From positions 1 to 53,886 of the forward strand of contig JAAEOA010000335.1 of assembly GCA_024223715.1 (NCBI GenBank): a DNA stretch of 53,886 bases. Reading direction: 5' to 3'. The translations under genes and the position numbers were made by a program. Below the pieces are notes generated by a model. That model saw only the letters and a list, made by a program, of their open reading frames with translations. It did no database searches and was not told the origin of the DNA. Origin of the DNA: a bacterium (lineage in GTDB: Bacteria > Krumholzibacteriota > Krumholzibacteriia > LZORAL124-64-63). Of the stretch, positions 8,759 through 18,821 are shown one piece after another. Position 1 is the stretch's first letter, and each line of letters begins with the position of its first letter.

Positions 8759-9970
8759 ATGGAATCAATAAAATCGCTGTATCGAATTGGTCGTGGTCCT
8801 TCCAGCAGCCATACTATGGGCCCCGACCGGGCTGCCAGTCTGTATCGATCCCGTCATGAAGAGGCTCTGATGTTCAAGGTGACGTTATTTGGAAGTATGG
8901 CTGCCACGGGGCGCGGGCACCAAACGGATGTGGCCATTCTCAATGAGTTGGGACCCGCTGAGGTGGAGTTCATCTGGCGGCCGGAAATTGAATTGGATTA
9001 TCATCCGAACGCCTTAAAATTTGAAGTTTCTGACCCGGAAAGTGATGCAGACCCCTGGGTGGTTTACAGCATTGGTGGGGGACAAATTGTTGATGATGAA
9101 AACCGGGATCGGAAACCCCATTTTATTTACAGTCAAAACAATATGCAGGATGTTTTGGATTTTTATAAAGACACTGGAAAAGTTTTTTGGGAACTGGTGT
9201 TTGAAACCGAAGGCGAGGCCATTAAGGATCATTTAAAAGAAGTCTGGCAGGTAATGCAGAAGGCAATTTCGTCGGGGCTTTCCAGTGAAGGGTTGATACC
9301 CGGTGGAATGAAGTTGCAAAGAAAATCAGCGTCCTATTTTGCCAAATCCAAAAGCTTGTCGGGTCATGCCAAAACCATGAGCAAAATTTTTGCTTACGCC
9401 CTGGCTGTTTCTGAAGAAAACGCCTGTTGTGGTGAAGTGGTTACCGCCCCGACTTGTGGTTCCTGTGGAGTGTTACCAGCAATATTGAAAATAGCTCAGG
9501 AGCATTTTCAAGCTTCAGATGATGCAATCATTAGGGCTTTGGCCACTGCCGGTTTGGTGGGGAATATTGTCAAACACAATGCTTCTATTTCAGGGGCGGA
9601 AGTGGGCTGTCAGGGCGAAGTGGGGACGGCTTGTGCAATGGCGGCTGCTGCGGCAGCCCAAATAGCGGGTGGGTCGCCAGCTCAAATTGAATATGCAGCG
9701 GAAATGGGTTTGGAGCATCATCTGGGGTTGACCTGCGATCCAATTAACGGATTGGTGCAAATTCCCTGCATTGAAAGAAATGTACACGCAGCTTCCCGTG
9801 CCTTCGATTCAGCACGTTATGCCATATGGTCGGATGGAAAACATTTTATCAGTTTCGATGTGGTTACCCAGGTGATGAAAAAGACCGGGCAGGATATGCC
9901 CAGTCTTTATCGGGAGACTGCCAAAGGTGGATTGGCTGCCTTTGGTGATAGTGACTTTGTTGAGAATTGA
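8759..9970 (+). CDS. sdaA: L-serine ammonia-lyase (Fe-S L-serine dehydratase, single chain)
   Basis: This enzyme deaminates L-serine to pyruvate and ammonia with an oxygen-sensitive [4Fe-4S] cluster. The 403-residue chain starts with the beta-domain signature IGRGPSSSHTMGP and ends with the alpha domain. Candidate cluster cysteines are in APTCGSCG (Cys233/Cys236), VGCQGE (Cys284) and LTCDP (Cys326). Having both domains in one chain is the Proteobacteria-like arrangement; it is a little shorter than the roughly 450 residues of E. coli SdaA. An amino-acid symporter lies 7 kb upstream, but no direct operon link is seen. A hairpin terminator follows immediately. Confidence 0.93.
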   Translation: MESIKSLYRIGRGPSSSHTMGPDRAASLYRSRHEEALMFKVTLFGSMAATGRGHQTDVAILNELGPAEVEFIWRPEIELDYHPNALKFEVSDPESDADPWVVYSIGGGQIVDDENRDRKPHFIYSQNNMQDVLDFYKDTGKVFWELVFETEGEAIKDHLKEVWQVMQKAISSGLSSEGLIPGGMKLQRKSASYFAKSKSLSGHAKTMSKIFAYALAVSEENACCGEVVTAPTCGSCGVLPAILKIAQEHFQASDDAIIRALATAGLVGNIVKHNASISGAEVGCQGEVGTACAMAAAAAAQIAGGSPAQIEYAAEMGLEHHLGLTCDPINGLVQIPCIERNVHAASRAFDSARYAIWSDGKHFISFDVVTQVMKKTGQDMPSLYRETAKGGLAAFGDSDFVEN

Positions 9971-9992
9971 TCCGCTTATGAGCGGACTTTTC
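9971..9992 (+). terminator. Intrinsic terminator after sdaA
   Basis: TCCGCT (9971-9976) pairs with AGCGGA (9981-9986) around a four-base loop and is followed by CTTTTCT. It starts directly after the sdaA stop codon. Confidence 0.7.
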
Positions 9993-10053
9993 TCTCCCAA
10001 AACAAATCCAATTATTAGCTGGCTTGGTTGCACCTTTTACTGCAAAAGGTACT

Positions 10054-10710
10054 TTAGAAAACCCCACCAATATCAAATCGGAACATGTCTGCTCCATCGT
10101 AGGCATCCAGGTTAACCCAGCCGTGGTCATAACCAATTCTTACAAAAAGATTATGGTTGAGCTTGACGTCCAGCCCAACACCCAATTCATAGGTTGCGGC
10201 ATTGGTGCCATAGGTTTGGTCATACACACCACAGATGTATCCCCACCAGGGATCCCACCAGCAATAGCCATTTGATCCAGCATAAATATTGGAATCGATA
10301 CCAATCCAGCCGATTCCACCATTAATGTAAGGGGTGATTGTACCCTCCATGGGAGTGTAGAATCCGGAAATAACCATGGAGGAAGTGTCCATGGTGCCAT
10401 TGTAGTTGAACAAGTCGTTCGGGTCATCCTGGGAAATGGCCTGGGCATTGTAGCCAAGGGAGCGCCAGGAGAACATGAAGCCAAGGTTGAACTTTTCATT
10501 GAAGTTGTAACCCAGGCCAAAACCCCACCCTAAATCATCTTCCATGGATAATGATGCTCCGTGGTCATCGCTCGTTTCTTTGGAGGCGATGTAGCGGGTT
10601 TGAACCCTGAAATCCCATTTTCCAGTACGGATCTGCGGATGGTTTCTGGTTTGGGCCAGAGCTGATCCGGCGATGAGTAGAATCAGGAATGTAAATACCG
10701 TTCTTTTCAT
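10054..10710 (-). CDS. Outer-membrane beta-barrel protein (OmpW/OmpA-barrel-like size)
   Basis: A 218-residue exported protein. Residues 1-19 are a clear signal peptide ending ALA, followed by alternating aromatic/hydrophobic strands, tight turns and a C-terminal phenylalanine, as expected for an eight-strand outer-membrane barrel. An acidic and Trp/Tyr/Cys-rich loop around residues 148-165 (GYCWWDPWWGYICG) is likely surface exposed; its two cysteines could form a disulfide. No specific function can be assigned. It is transcribed away from the VWA lipoprotein gene. A weak inverted repeat at 10032-10050 lies just past its stop. Confidence 0.8.
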   Translation of the reverse strand: MKRTVFTFLILLIAGSALAQTRNHPQIRTGKWDFRVQTRYIASKETSDDHGASLSMEDDLGWGFGLGYNFNEKFNLGFMFSWRSLGYNAQAISQDDPNDLFNYNGTMDTSSMVISGFYTPMEGTITPYINGGIGWIGIDSNIYAGSNGYCWWDPWWGYICGVYDQTYGTNAATYELGVGLDVKLNHNLFVRIGYDHGWVNLDAYDGADMFRFDIGGVF

Positions 10711-10978
10711 TATTTCTCCTTGTTTTAGTGAGTGATGAAAAGTAGGCCAAAATGGAAATTGAGCTTTGCGCTGTTAGGGTTTTCGAATTAGAATACAGTT
10801 TTTTTGAGCTGAATATTCAAGGTAATATTATTTGTAAAGGCAGACAATAGTGAGGAAACATCAATTTAGCTTGACAATTCTGGTGTTTGGGCGTTTTATC
10901 AGTTACTTCAAGTCCGGCAAAGTTGATCATGGATGATCTACCGGGCGAAATCACCTTTTAAGCCCGGAGGGTTGTGCC
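10711..10978. other. Divergent intergenic region
   Basis: 268 bp, AT-rich, between the leftward barrel gene and the rightward VWA lipoprotein gene. It must contain both promoters, and GGAGGG at 10966-10971 is the ribosome site of the rightward gene. No repeat or RNA gene was recognised. Confidence 0.45.
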
Positions 10979-12088
10979 ATGGATGGCCGCATTGCTCGCA
11001 AATTCCTGTCTGCATTATTTTGTATTTTTATTCTCGTGGGGTGCTCCAGCATTGAAGAGCCGCCTTCGGGGTCCGACCCATCCAATTCCAGTATTGAAAT
11101 TGAAATGACAAACGAACCGCTTGTGACCTTCCACACACCCACTGGAAAAACCAACGTAATTGTGCAGTTTGTGGCTCGGGATGAAGACGGATACGTTCTG
11201 GGGCCAGATGAAGTGGAAGTGGAATTGCTGATCGACCAAGCTGCCATCGACAACGAATCCATTCTTCAGGATGACTCCGAAGAACTTGCAGCAAACCTTT
11301 ATCTGGATCTGGTACTGGATGCGAGTTACAGCATGTTGCAGCATTCGCCTTCCGCTTTTGATCCCATGCTGGAAGCGGCTCGAGATGCCATTGACCAAGT
11401 GGACGAACTTTACGCAGGTGTGCCGGGGACCTTTGCCTGGGATGTGGCCTGGTTCAATGAAACCATCAGTGAACCTTCACCCTCGGGTCGGGATTGGGTT
11501 TCGAGTGATTTGCTGGCAATTCCCGAACCAGGTGCCGGAACAGCCACCAAGCTTTTTGCCGCTGCGGAAAACGAAGCCCATGACATGCTGGAAGTATATC
11601 AGGATTTTGCCAATGGCCCTCACGACCATCACGTTATGGTAATTTTTTCCGATGGTGCCGACAACTATAGCTGGTTCGACAATTCATCAATAAGTGATAA
11701 CGGGGTGACTACCAGTGGGGCCGCCTATGAGGTGTCCGGGTACGGGGTTGCTGATGTGGATTCAGCTGTTACAGCTATTGAGGCTCATCCCGGATTGACG
11801 GTTCACGTCATGGGGCTGGGTTCTGATATTCAGGACGACCAGTTGCTGGCTCTGAGCGAGGCAGGGAATGGACAATTCTTTAAAAATCCGTCCAGTTCTG
11901 AAGTGGATGAGCTATTTGACCTGGTGACCCGTGAATTTGCCACCATTCAAAACCATGGAGCCACCATTCCTCTTCAGCCTGCTGACTACCTTTTTGGACT
12001 GAAGGTCCGACGAATTGATGGCGGGGCTTTGGATGAAATTACCTTTAATTTTCATGCCGGAGATGAAAACGCGGGTGTATTGGAGTAA
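10979..12088 (+). CDS. VWA-domain lipoprotein
   Basis: A 369-residue lipoprotein. The signal sequence ends in a lipobox, ILVGC, with the lipid-modified cysteine at position 22. After a linker and an Ig-like segment, a von Willebrand A domain occupies about residues 105-325. Its MIDAS metal site is visible as LDASYSM (DxSxS) and the later IFSDGADN strand. VWA domains mediate metal-dependent protein contacts. The protein is probably anchored in the periplasm or on the outer membrane, but the ligand is unknown. It lies between two outer-membrane barrel genes, both on the other strand. Confidence 0.85.
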   Translation: MDGRIARKFLSALFCIFILVGCSSIEEPPSGSDPSNSSIEIEMTNEPLVTFHTPTGKTNVIVQFVARDEDGYVLGPDEVEVELLIDQAAIDNESILQDDSEELAANLYLDLVLDASYSMLQHSPSAFDPMLEAARDAIDQVDELYAGVPGTFAWDVAWFNETISEPSPSGRDWVSSDLLAIPEPGAGTATKLFAAAENEAHDMLEVYQDFANGPHDHHVMVIFSDGADNYSWFDNSSISDNGVTTSGAAYEVSGYGVADVDSAVTAIEAHPGLTVHVMGLGSDIQDDQLLALSEAGNGQFFKNPSSSEVDELFDLVTREFATIQNHGATIPLQPADYLFGLKVRRIDGGALDEITFNFHAGDENAGVLE

Positions 12089-12104
12089 TTTTCTTCACAC
12101 CAGT

Positions 12105-12794
12105 TTAGCCGCGGGCTCCAAATTTTACGGTTAAGCCTGCGGCTGCTTCCCATTGCCAGATGGCGCTACCGGAGACACCTACGCTGACTCCACCGGAACC
12201 AAACCAGAGCCCTCCGCCTGCGTCATAAAGGGTGGGGAAGGTTTTTATGGAAGCCCGGACACCAATTTTTTCAGCTTCGCCAAAATAGGCTTTGAAACCA
12301 AGCCCGAGCATGAGTGAGAATTTTGTGGCTGAGCTGATGTTGTACTCTTCGTCATCAATAACAACCGAGCCTGCGCTGGGACTGAAGTTGGTGGCGCCGA
12401 TTCCACTGGTGATAAAGGGGCGAACCTTGCCTTGGGTCAAACCGCGGACCACACCAATTTGCCAGAAGTGGATGTCCATGTCGGTGAGTTTGGTTTTGGA
12501 GCCGCGCGAATCGTAGTCGATGGCGCCGTCCTGAAAGGTATAACTCAGTTCGAGTGCTGTAACCAGGTCGAGAGGGATGTCCAGAGCAACACCATAACTC
12601 GGTCCTGTGGCCGTGCGTAGCTTACCATAAGGAACGCTCAGATTGCCACCCCACATGGATCCGAATGTGGCACTGAATTCAATGGGAGCAGGACTTTTTT
12701 GGCGGGAATGCTGGGCGTGAGCATTATTGTCGGCCAAAGTTACAAAAAAGATAAGGCTCATGGCCAGGAGTGTGAGAATTCGGGAGTTCGTCAT
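12105..12794 (-). CDS. Outer-membrane beta-barrel protein
   Basis: A 229-residue exported protein with a signal peptide (residues 1-27, ending AHA) followed by amphipathic beta-strands rich in Gly and aromatic residues (FSATFGSMWGG, VALDIPLDLVTALELSYTF, FSLMLGLGFKAYFG). The pattern and size fit an eight- or ten-strand outer-membrane barrel. It does not resemble the other barrel at 10054 closely by eye. It converges with the VWA lipoprotein gene, with 16 bp between the stops. Function unknown. Confidence 0.75.
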   Translation of the reverse strand: MTNSRILTLLAMSLIFFVTLADNNAHAQHSRQKSPAPIEFSATFGSMWGGNLSVPYGKLRTATGPSYGVALDIPLDLVTALELSYTFQDGAIDYDSRGSKTKLTDMDIHFWQIGVVRGLTQGKVRPFITSGIGATNFSPSAGSVVIDDEEYNISSATKFSLMLGLGFKAYFGEAEKIGVRASIKTFPTLYDAGGGLWFGSGGVSVGVSGSAIWQWEAAAGLTVKFGARG

Positions 12795-12881
12795 ATTTAC
12801 CTCTACACTTTAATTGATCGTGACATCAGATTTAATAATTTCTGTTCCAGAAATACTAAGGGATTTTGAGTTTGTGACAAC

Positions 12882-12914
12882 AAAAAAACTGCCGGCCAAT
12901 GGCTTGGCCGGCAG
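12882..12914 (-). terminator. Strong intrinsic terminator of the RND efflux operon
   Basis: On the minus strand an 11-bp GC-rich stem (12914-12904 with 12899-12889, CTGCCGGCCAA type) with a four-base loop is followed by seven T residues (12888-12882). It lies 18 nt after the RND transporter stop codon. Confidence 0.93.
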
Positions 12915-12931
12915 CAGTCCTTATTAGACTT

Positions 12932-15900
12932 TTAGTTCAAAACGGTTTCTTCGTCTTCTAAAGTGGGGTTATCAGTATGCCCCATAAATTTCTTTGCATC
13001 TGCCAGAATGGAATAACTGACCGGGACCAGCAGCAGAGTGATGAAGGTGGCAAACATTACACCAAATCCAAGACTGGTTGCCATGGGAATAAGGAATTTT
13101 GCCTGCAGGCTTTTTTCCAGAATCAGAGGTGTCAGTCCGGCAAACGTTGTAACGGAAGTCAGCATTATGGGGCGGAATCTACGCATTCCGGAATTCATCA
13201 GGGCTTCTTTAATATCCTGCCCCTCGCGTCGGGACCGGTTGATGAAATCAATCATGATTAGCGAATCGTTAACCACCACCCCAGTCAGAGCGACCACCCC
13301 AAACATACTAATCAAAGTTAGATTCAGTCCCATAAGAATGTGGCCCCAGATAGCCCCCACAATTCCAAAGGGAATGGCTGACATAACAATGACCGGTTGC
13401 AGATAACTTTTGAACATGACGGCCAAAAGTACATAGACCAAAAGCATGGCCATAAGGAAGCCCCGAACCAGGCTGCCAAGGGATTCGGCCTGTTCTTTCT
13501 GTTGACCTTCCATGCTGTAATGAAGACCGGGATAGCTGGCCAGAAGGCGCGGCAGAATCTCTTCCCGCAAGTCACGGTTGATTTCATCGGCATTGGCCAC
13601 AGACTGGTCAATGTCTGCCGTAACACCAACAACTCTTTTGCGGTCGGCTCTTTCGATGGAAGCAAATCCTCGTCCAATTTCCACGTGTGCGACCCGGACG
13701 AAGGGAACCTGGTCACCGGCGGGAGTTCTGATACGCATGGCTTCAATGTTGCCGAGGCTGCTGCGTTCATCTTCAGGATAACGAATCATGACTTTGACTT
13801 CATCGCGACCACGTTGAATGCGCATGGCCTCGTCGCCATAGAAACCAGCCCGAACCTGGCGGGCCAGATCGGACAGGGTAATGCCCAGGGTTCGTGCTTC
13901 GGGTTTGAGGCTCAGCTTCATTTCCACTTTTCCTTCACGGAAAGTGTCGGTGATGTCCTGAACTCCGGGGTATGCGGCCAGATCAGATTTAAGCCGACGG
14001 CCTGCAGCCAGTAGATCGTCTGTATTGGGAGATGAAAGCTGCACATAAACGGGCTTTCCACCATGAAACAAATCGGCCGAAAAACTCACAGCCACTGCCC
14101 CGGTGATGGGCCCGCACAGCTCACGCCAGCGGGCGGCCATTTTGGGGCTGGGTATGTTCCTTAATTCAGCGGCGAGAAGTTCAGCGTTGACTTCGACCAT
14201 GTGAGCGCCACCGAAATCCGGGGTTTCGTTTCGCTCGTTGGTTCTGGGTTGGGAGCCCACCGAAGTTGAAATATGTTTGATGATGGGTTCAGAATCTTCA
14301 GCTCTGTCTGCACCAAATTCCGCAATGGTTTGCTCGAGGGAAGATTCCAACTGGTTAACAGCTTTGACGGCATCTTCCAGAGTTGTTCCCTGGGGAAGGG
14401 TCAGGGCAGCAACCAGATTGTCCGCATCGACATTGGGCATGAAGGTGAATTTAATGTGGCCACCGGCAAACCAACCCATGGTCACAATGAGGGTGGACAA
14501 ACTAATGGCCACCACAAGACCGCGGTGCGAAAGTGCGAATTCCAGAGTAGGACGGTAAACTTGATTCAGTACTTTTTCAACTATGTCGTTGAAACCGTTT
14601 TTAAGGCGTGCGTACAGACTTGGTTCTTGGTTCGGGTCGTGTTTTTTCATTTTGATGGTGCTCAGGTGGGCAGGCAAAATGAGTAACGATTCAACCAAAC
14701 TGAAAATCAGAATGGCGATAACAACCACAGGAATGTTGAACATGAATTTACCCATGGAACCGTCAACAAAAGCCAGGGGAAGAAAAGCCACAATAGTAGT
14801 CAACACGGCAAAAGTAACCGGCCCGCCCACTTCAAGGGTTCCCATTTTGGCGGCTTTCAGACGACTTTTACCCATTTCCCGGTGGGCATAAACATTTTCG
14901 CCCACCACAATGGCATCGTCGACCACCAGACCGAGGGAAACAATGAAAGCGAACATGGAAATCATGTTAAGTGAAACACCAAAAAACGGCAGCACCCAGA
15001 AGGCGCCCAGGAAGGAAATCATCAGGCCTATGGTGACCCAGAGGGCCAATCTGAATTCCAGGGAAATAGCCAAGGTCAGAAAGACCAGAATCAGTCCAAT
15101 GATACCGTTTTTTCCCAGCAGATTCATGCGGCCCTGGTAAATAGTGGAGCGATCGTGCCAGGTTGATAATTCGACTCCTGGGGGCATTTGATTCTTCATT
15201 TGTTCGACATACTCTTTGGCTACGGATGTAACCGTCAGTACCCCCTGTTGACCAGTGCGGTAAACCGATACCATGGAGGCGGGTTTTCGGTCCAGGAAAC
15301 TGGCCGATTCCACATCGGCAAAGCCATCGTTAATGGTGGCTATCTTGTCCAGAGTAACCTGACTTCCATCCAAGGCCGTAATGATAACAATTTGGCCAAA
15401 TTCATCACCAGTGTAGAGTTGGCCTTTGGTTCGCACCAGAATTTCGCCTACGTCAGTTTTGACACTGCCACCGGGAAGATCCAAACTGCCTAATTTTACG
15501 GCCCGGGTGACTTCGCTTAAAGTCAGGCCATAAGCTTGAAGATTCTCTTCACTGACTTCGATGGAAATTTCATAGGGTCGTGTGCCACCAACAGTGGCGT
15601 AAGTAATGTCGGGCAAGGCCAGCAGGTCATCCCGCACTTTATCGGCCAGAATTTTGAGGGTTTTTTCGGTGGCATCACCGTAAATAACCACATCGATGAC
15701 CTGGTTTTTGCGTTCCACCTGGGAAATAATGGGTTTTTCAGTTTCTTCAGGGAAGGTTACAATGCGGTCCACTTCCGATTTTATATCGTCGAGGGCTTTG
15801 CGCACATCAACTCCACGGTCGAGTTCAATCATGATCATGCCCATACCTTCAGAGGCTTTGGACGTGATTTTTTTAATGCCATCCACACTGTGAACCTGTT

Positions 15901-16108
15901 CTTCAACCCTGATACAAACCGCCTCCTCCACTTCGCCAGGAGTGGCACCAAGGTAAGGCACAGTGACAGTAATAATGTCCATCTGTAATTCGGGAAATAC
16001 TTCCTGCTTGATGGACAACGCACTGCCAATTCCGGCAACCGCGATGACCAGCATCAACAGGTTGGCTGCAACATGGTTGTTTGCAAACCAGCGAATCAGA
16101 CCGTTCAT
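12932..16108 (-). CDS. RND efflux transporter, HAE1-type (AcrB/MexB-like) inner-membrane pump
   Basis: A 1058-residue proton-driven pump with two repeated halves. Each half has one N-terminal helix, a large periplasmic porter domain and a block of helices. The first helix (NNHVAANLLMLVIAVAG) and helix-4 motif GLVVDDAIVVGENVY, whose paired aspartates carry protons, are typical of the HAE family, as is VEEAVCIRVEEQVHSVDGI in the first porter subdomain. The family exports drugs, detergents or lipids; the substrate is not readable. The start overlaps the adaptor stop as TAATG. It is the last gene of a four-gene operon. Confidence 0.94.
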   Translation of the reverse strand: MNGLIRWFANNHVAANLLMLVIAVAGIGSALSIKQEVFPELQMDIITVTVPYLGATPGEVEEAVCIRVEEQVHSVDGIKKITSKASEGMGMIMIELDRGVDVRKALDDIKSEVDRIVTFPEETEKPIISQVERKNQVIDVVIYGDATEKTLKILADKVRDDLLALPDITYATVGGTRPYEISIEVSEENLQAYGLTLSEVTRAVKLGSLDLPGGSVKTDVGEILVRTKGQLYTGDEFGQIVIITALDGSQVTLDKIATINDGFADVESASFLDRKPASMVSVYRTGQQGVLTVTSVAKEYVEQMKNQMPPGVELSTWHDRSTIYQGRMNLLGKNGIIGLILVFLTLAISLEFRLALWVTIGLMISFLGAFWVLPFFGVSLNMISMFAFIVSLGLVVDDAIVVGENVYAHREMGKSRLKAAKMGTLEVGGPVTFAVLTTIVAFLPLAFVDGSMGKFMFNIPVVVIAILIFSLVESLLILPAHLSTIKMKKHDPNQEPSLYARLKNGFNDIVEKVLNQVYRPTLEFALSHRGLVVAISLSTLIVTMGWFAGGHIKFTFMPNVDADNLVAALTLPQGTTLEDAVKAVNQLESSLEQTIAEFGADRAEDSEPIIKHISTSVGSQPRTNERNETPDFGGAHMVEVNAELLAAELRNIPSPKMAARWRELCGPITGAVAVSFSADLFHGGKPVYVQLSSPNTDDLLAAGRRLKSDLAAYPGVQDITDTFREGKVEMKLSLKPEARTLGITLSDLARQVRAGFYGDEAMRIQRGRDEVKVMIRYPEDERSSLGNIEAMRIRTPAGDQVPFVRVAHVEIGRGFASIERADRKRVVGVTADIDQSVANADEINRDLREEILPRLLASYPGLHYSMEGQQKEQAESLGSLVRGFLMAMLLVYVLLAVMFKSYLQPVIVMSAIPFGIVGAIWGHILMGLNLTLISMFGVVALTGVVVNDSLIMIDFINRSRREGQDIKEALMNSGMRRFRPIMLTSVTTFAGLTPLILEKSLQAKFLIPMATSLGFGVMFATFITLLLVPVSYSILADAKKFMGHTDNPTLEDEETVLN

Positions 16109-17313
16109 TATTCACCACCCTTTTGAGTATTTGGGGCAGATGCGGGGGCTTTTTCGCCTTCAATTCGAACGGGAAGATTTTCAGTGACGTATTGAAGATT
16201 GCTAGTGCAAACCATTTCTCCTGGTTCCAGGCCGGTATTAATGACCGCTTCCATAATTCCCGCCCGGGCCACAGAAACCTCGCGCACTTCAATAGTGCGA
16301 TTTTCAGTAACTACCCAAACCATATTGTCGGGACGCAACGCGGTGCGAGGGACAATGACTGCATCGGCAGGTGGAGAACCGCGGAACAGGACTCTCACAA
16401 ACATGCCCTCAACCAGAGGGGGCCGTGTGCCCACCATTTCATAGGGATCTTTGATTTCAACCACGACGGGAACCAAGCGGCTGCGGCTGTCCACGGCCCC
16501 TCCCAAACGCACGGCCCGGCCTTCCCAATGATGTGAGGAGCCGGCAAATTCGGCGTAAACATCAACCAGGGTCTCGGGAGCTTTGGGGCAGTCGGTTCCC
16601 TCAATGGATATCCAGGCCAAGTCGTTGTCCGGCAGCGAAATAGTTACTTCGGCAACGTCGGTGGCGTATAAGGTTCCAATGGGATTCCCGGATCGCAGGT
16701 ACTGTCCGGCATCCACATCAGCGGATAGAATTCGGCCGTCAAAAGGCGAGTATATGGTGCAACGTTTCAGATTAACGTTGGACTGTTTTAGAGACGCTTT
16801 GGCCGCTTCAAGGTTGGCGCGGGCAAGCTTCAATTGGGGCTCGTGCAGAACCAATGACGATGGTTCAGAATTTGAACCGGAACGACGCATGGTTTCCCAC
16901 TCCTGAATGGCAACCTGGGCTTCTTCTTCGGCCCGGGCCAAATTAAACTCCATCTGGGCCACATCGGCTTCAGCCCGAGCCACAGCCAAGGCATAATCGG
17001 TCTCGTCAATGCGCAACAAAACCTGGCCTTCGGTGCAGTAACCACCAGGCTCGAAAGCAGTCGATTTTTCGATAACTTCACCACTGACTTGGGGTACGAC
17101 ATTAACAGACCTTTTGGCCTTCACTGAACCAAAGCCTTCAACTCTGATTTCAGATTCTGTTTCACCAATGGTGTACACTGTGACCACCGGCCGGGGCGTG
17201 GGTCGTTGGTGAGTTTTTGGTTCCGGTCGGTTCCTGATGAATGTATTGGCCACAAAAAGAGCCAGAGCAACCAGGAGAATAGGTAAAAGAGTTCTTAGAA
17301 TTCGGGAAGTCAT
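16108..17313 (-). CDS. RND efflux periplasmic adaptor (membrane fusion protein)
   Basis: A 401-residue adaptor joining the RND pump to the outer-membrane factor. It has one N-terminal membrane segment (about residues 8-28), a lipoyl-like beta domain with the STAFEPGGYCTEGQVLLRID signature, a helical hairpin rich in Ala, Glu and Gln (about residues 105-185), then beta-barrel and membrane-proximal domains including YSPFDGRI. It overlaps the downstream pump gene by one base and the upstream factor gene by one base, so translation is probably coupled. Confidence 0.93.
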   Translation of the reverse strand: MTSRILRTLLPILLVALALFVANTFIRNRPEPKTHQRPTPRPVVTVYTIGETESEIRVEGFGSVKAKRSVNVVPQVSGEVIEKSTAFEPGGYCTEGQVLLRIDETDYALAVARAEADVAQMEFNLARAEEEAQVAIQEWETMRRSGSNSEPSSLVLHEPQLKLARANLEAAKASLKQSNVNLKRCTIYSPFDGRILSADVDAGQYLRSGNPIGTLYATDVAEVTISLPDNDLAWISIEGTDCPKAPETLVDVYAEFAGSSHHWEGRAVRLGGAVDSRSRLVPVVVEIKDPYEMVGTRPPLVEGMFVRVLFRGSPPADAVIVPRTALRPDNMVWVVTENRTIEVREVSVARAGIMEAVINTGLEPGEMVCTSNLQYVTENLPVRIEGEKAPASAPNTQKGGE

Positions 17314-18821
17314 TATTCTGATGCTCCTGTGTTATTGGCTGATTTGTTTTCATCATTGAATTCGACATGGGTTTCATCCCAGGGACCACCCAGAGCCTGA
17401 ATCAGATTCACGCGGGCGGTTCGACGCAATCGCTGAGTGGTCAGCAACTGACTCTCGGCGTTGTACAGGCGTCGTTGTGATTCGAGAGCAACCAGAATGT
17501 TGTCCAGTCCGCGCATGTAGCGGTCTTCGGCCAGATCCACCGAGCTACGGGCCCGTTCCACTGACTCATTCAGGAAAGTTTCCTGTTCTTTTTGGAAGTA
17601 GTCTTGATCCAGAGCATTTTCCACTTCACTGAAAGCCTGCAAAATGGTGGTGCGGTATTGAGCTGTCGATTGCATAACCCTGGCTTCGGCCGCTTTAATT
17701 TGAGCTTGGGTGGCGCCCCGGTTTAACAGAGGCATGAAAAGGTTCCCCGCCAGGGACCAAACATTTGTAGGTGCAGTGAAAACATCGGACAATTCACTGC
17801 TGCTGGTTCCGGCACTGGCGGTCAAACTGATACGCGGGTAAAGAGCGGCTTTGGCTTCGCCTACTCTGGCTACGGTTGAGTGCAGGCGCATTTCAGCAGC
17901 CACAAGATCTGGGCGGCGTTCGAGCATTTCTGAAGGCAGGCCGGCGGGAACAGGAGCCAACGGTTCGGGCATGGTTATTATTTTAAGGGTGCCGTTTTCC
18001 TGTTCCAGATCGCTGGCAATAATTGCCCCGGATGGGTATTGGCCAACCAGAATTTCCAGGTGGCGCCGGGCTTGATTTAAACGCTGTTTGTTACCTGGAC
18101 CAACCGCTTGGGCTGAGGCCAGATTTTGTCCCGCCAGGTGAACGTCCAGGGCTGTGACCAACCCGCGGTGATAGCGATTGCGGACAGTTTCCAGATTGTC
18201 TGTGAAGTTCTGCACGGTGCCTTCGTTCAGTTGCACCTGCATTTGCAATTCTCGAATTTCCAGCCAGGTGCGCACCACGTTGGCAATCAGGCTCTGGGCC
18301 AAAGCCTTTCGGTCCTGTTCACTGGCCAGCAAAGTGGCCAAGGCTGCTTCTTTGCCTCGGGAAAGGCGTCCCCACAAATCTGCTTCATATCGCAGAATGG
18401 CGTTGGCGGAATAGGCATTGTTGTGGGTGGGTATCAGGATCGAGGCACTGTTTTCGGGGATTTTACTGCGGGAAGCATTGCCACCAATTTCCAGAGTGGG
18501 AAACTGGTTGGATTTGGCGGCACCGAGGAAGGCTTCAGCTTCCAGGACACGGCCAGCGGCAGCAGCCAGATCGTTGTTGTGTATGAGGGCTTTATCCACC
18601 AGTGAGTTTAGGGTTGTATCGTTGAAGGCTTGCCACCAGCGGAAATGATCGTCCTGACCAGCAAGGACTTCGCTCATAGTGGGGCGAGGTGTCCATTGTG
18701 GCTCCACTTCGGTTGGCAGCTCGGGGCGAACATAGTCCGGACCCACGGCGCAACCGGTAAAGGCAAGCAGCAAAAGGAAGGCAACCAACAAATGAAGGGC
18801 CCTGCCATTTTTCAAAATCAT
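17313..18821 (-). CDS. Outer-membrane factor lipoprotein, NodT/OprM-like
   Basis: A 502-residue TolC-superfamily channel protein. The signal sequence ends in a lipobox (AFTGC, Cys24) followed by AVGPDYVRPELP, a very typical NodT/OprM N-terminus. Two repeats of long helices follow, with GLPSEMLERRPDLVAAE and YPRISLTASAG, family hallmarks. It forms the outer-membrane exit duct of the pump encoded downstream. The start shares ATGA with the end of the regulator gene. Confidence 0.93.
   Translation of the reverse strand: MILKNGRALHLLVAFLLLLAFTGCAVGPDYVRPELPTEVEPQWTPRPTMSEVLAGQDDHFRWWQAFNDTTLNSLVDKALIHNNDLAAAAGRVLEAEAFLGAAKSNQFPTLEIGGNASRSKIPENSASILIPTHNNAYSANAILRYEADLWGRLSRGKEAALATLLASEQDRKALAQSLIANVVRTWLEIRELQMQVQLNEGTVQNFTDNLETVRNRYHRGLVTALDVHLAGQNLASAQAVGPGNKQRLNQARRHLEILVGQYPSGAIIASDLEQENGTLKIITMPEPLAPVPAGLPSEMLERRPDLVAAEMRLHSTVARVGEAKAALYPRISLTASAGTSSSELSDVFTAPTNVWSLAGNLFMPLLNRGATQAQIKAAEARVMQSTAQYRTTILQAFSEVENALDQDYFQKEQETFLNESVERARSSVDLAEDRYMRGLDNILVALESQRRLYNAESQLLTTQRLRRTARVNLIQALGGPWDETHVEFNDENKSANNTGASE

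Noticed and set aside
10969..10978. GGGTTGTGCC before the VWA gene, identical to the start of the MITE terminal repeat
   Set aside because: The match stops after ten bases and no second end is present; it also contains part of the ribosome-site region.
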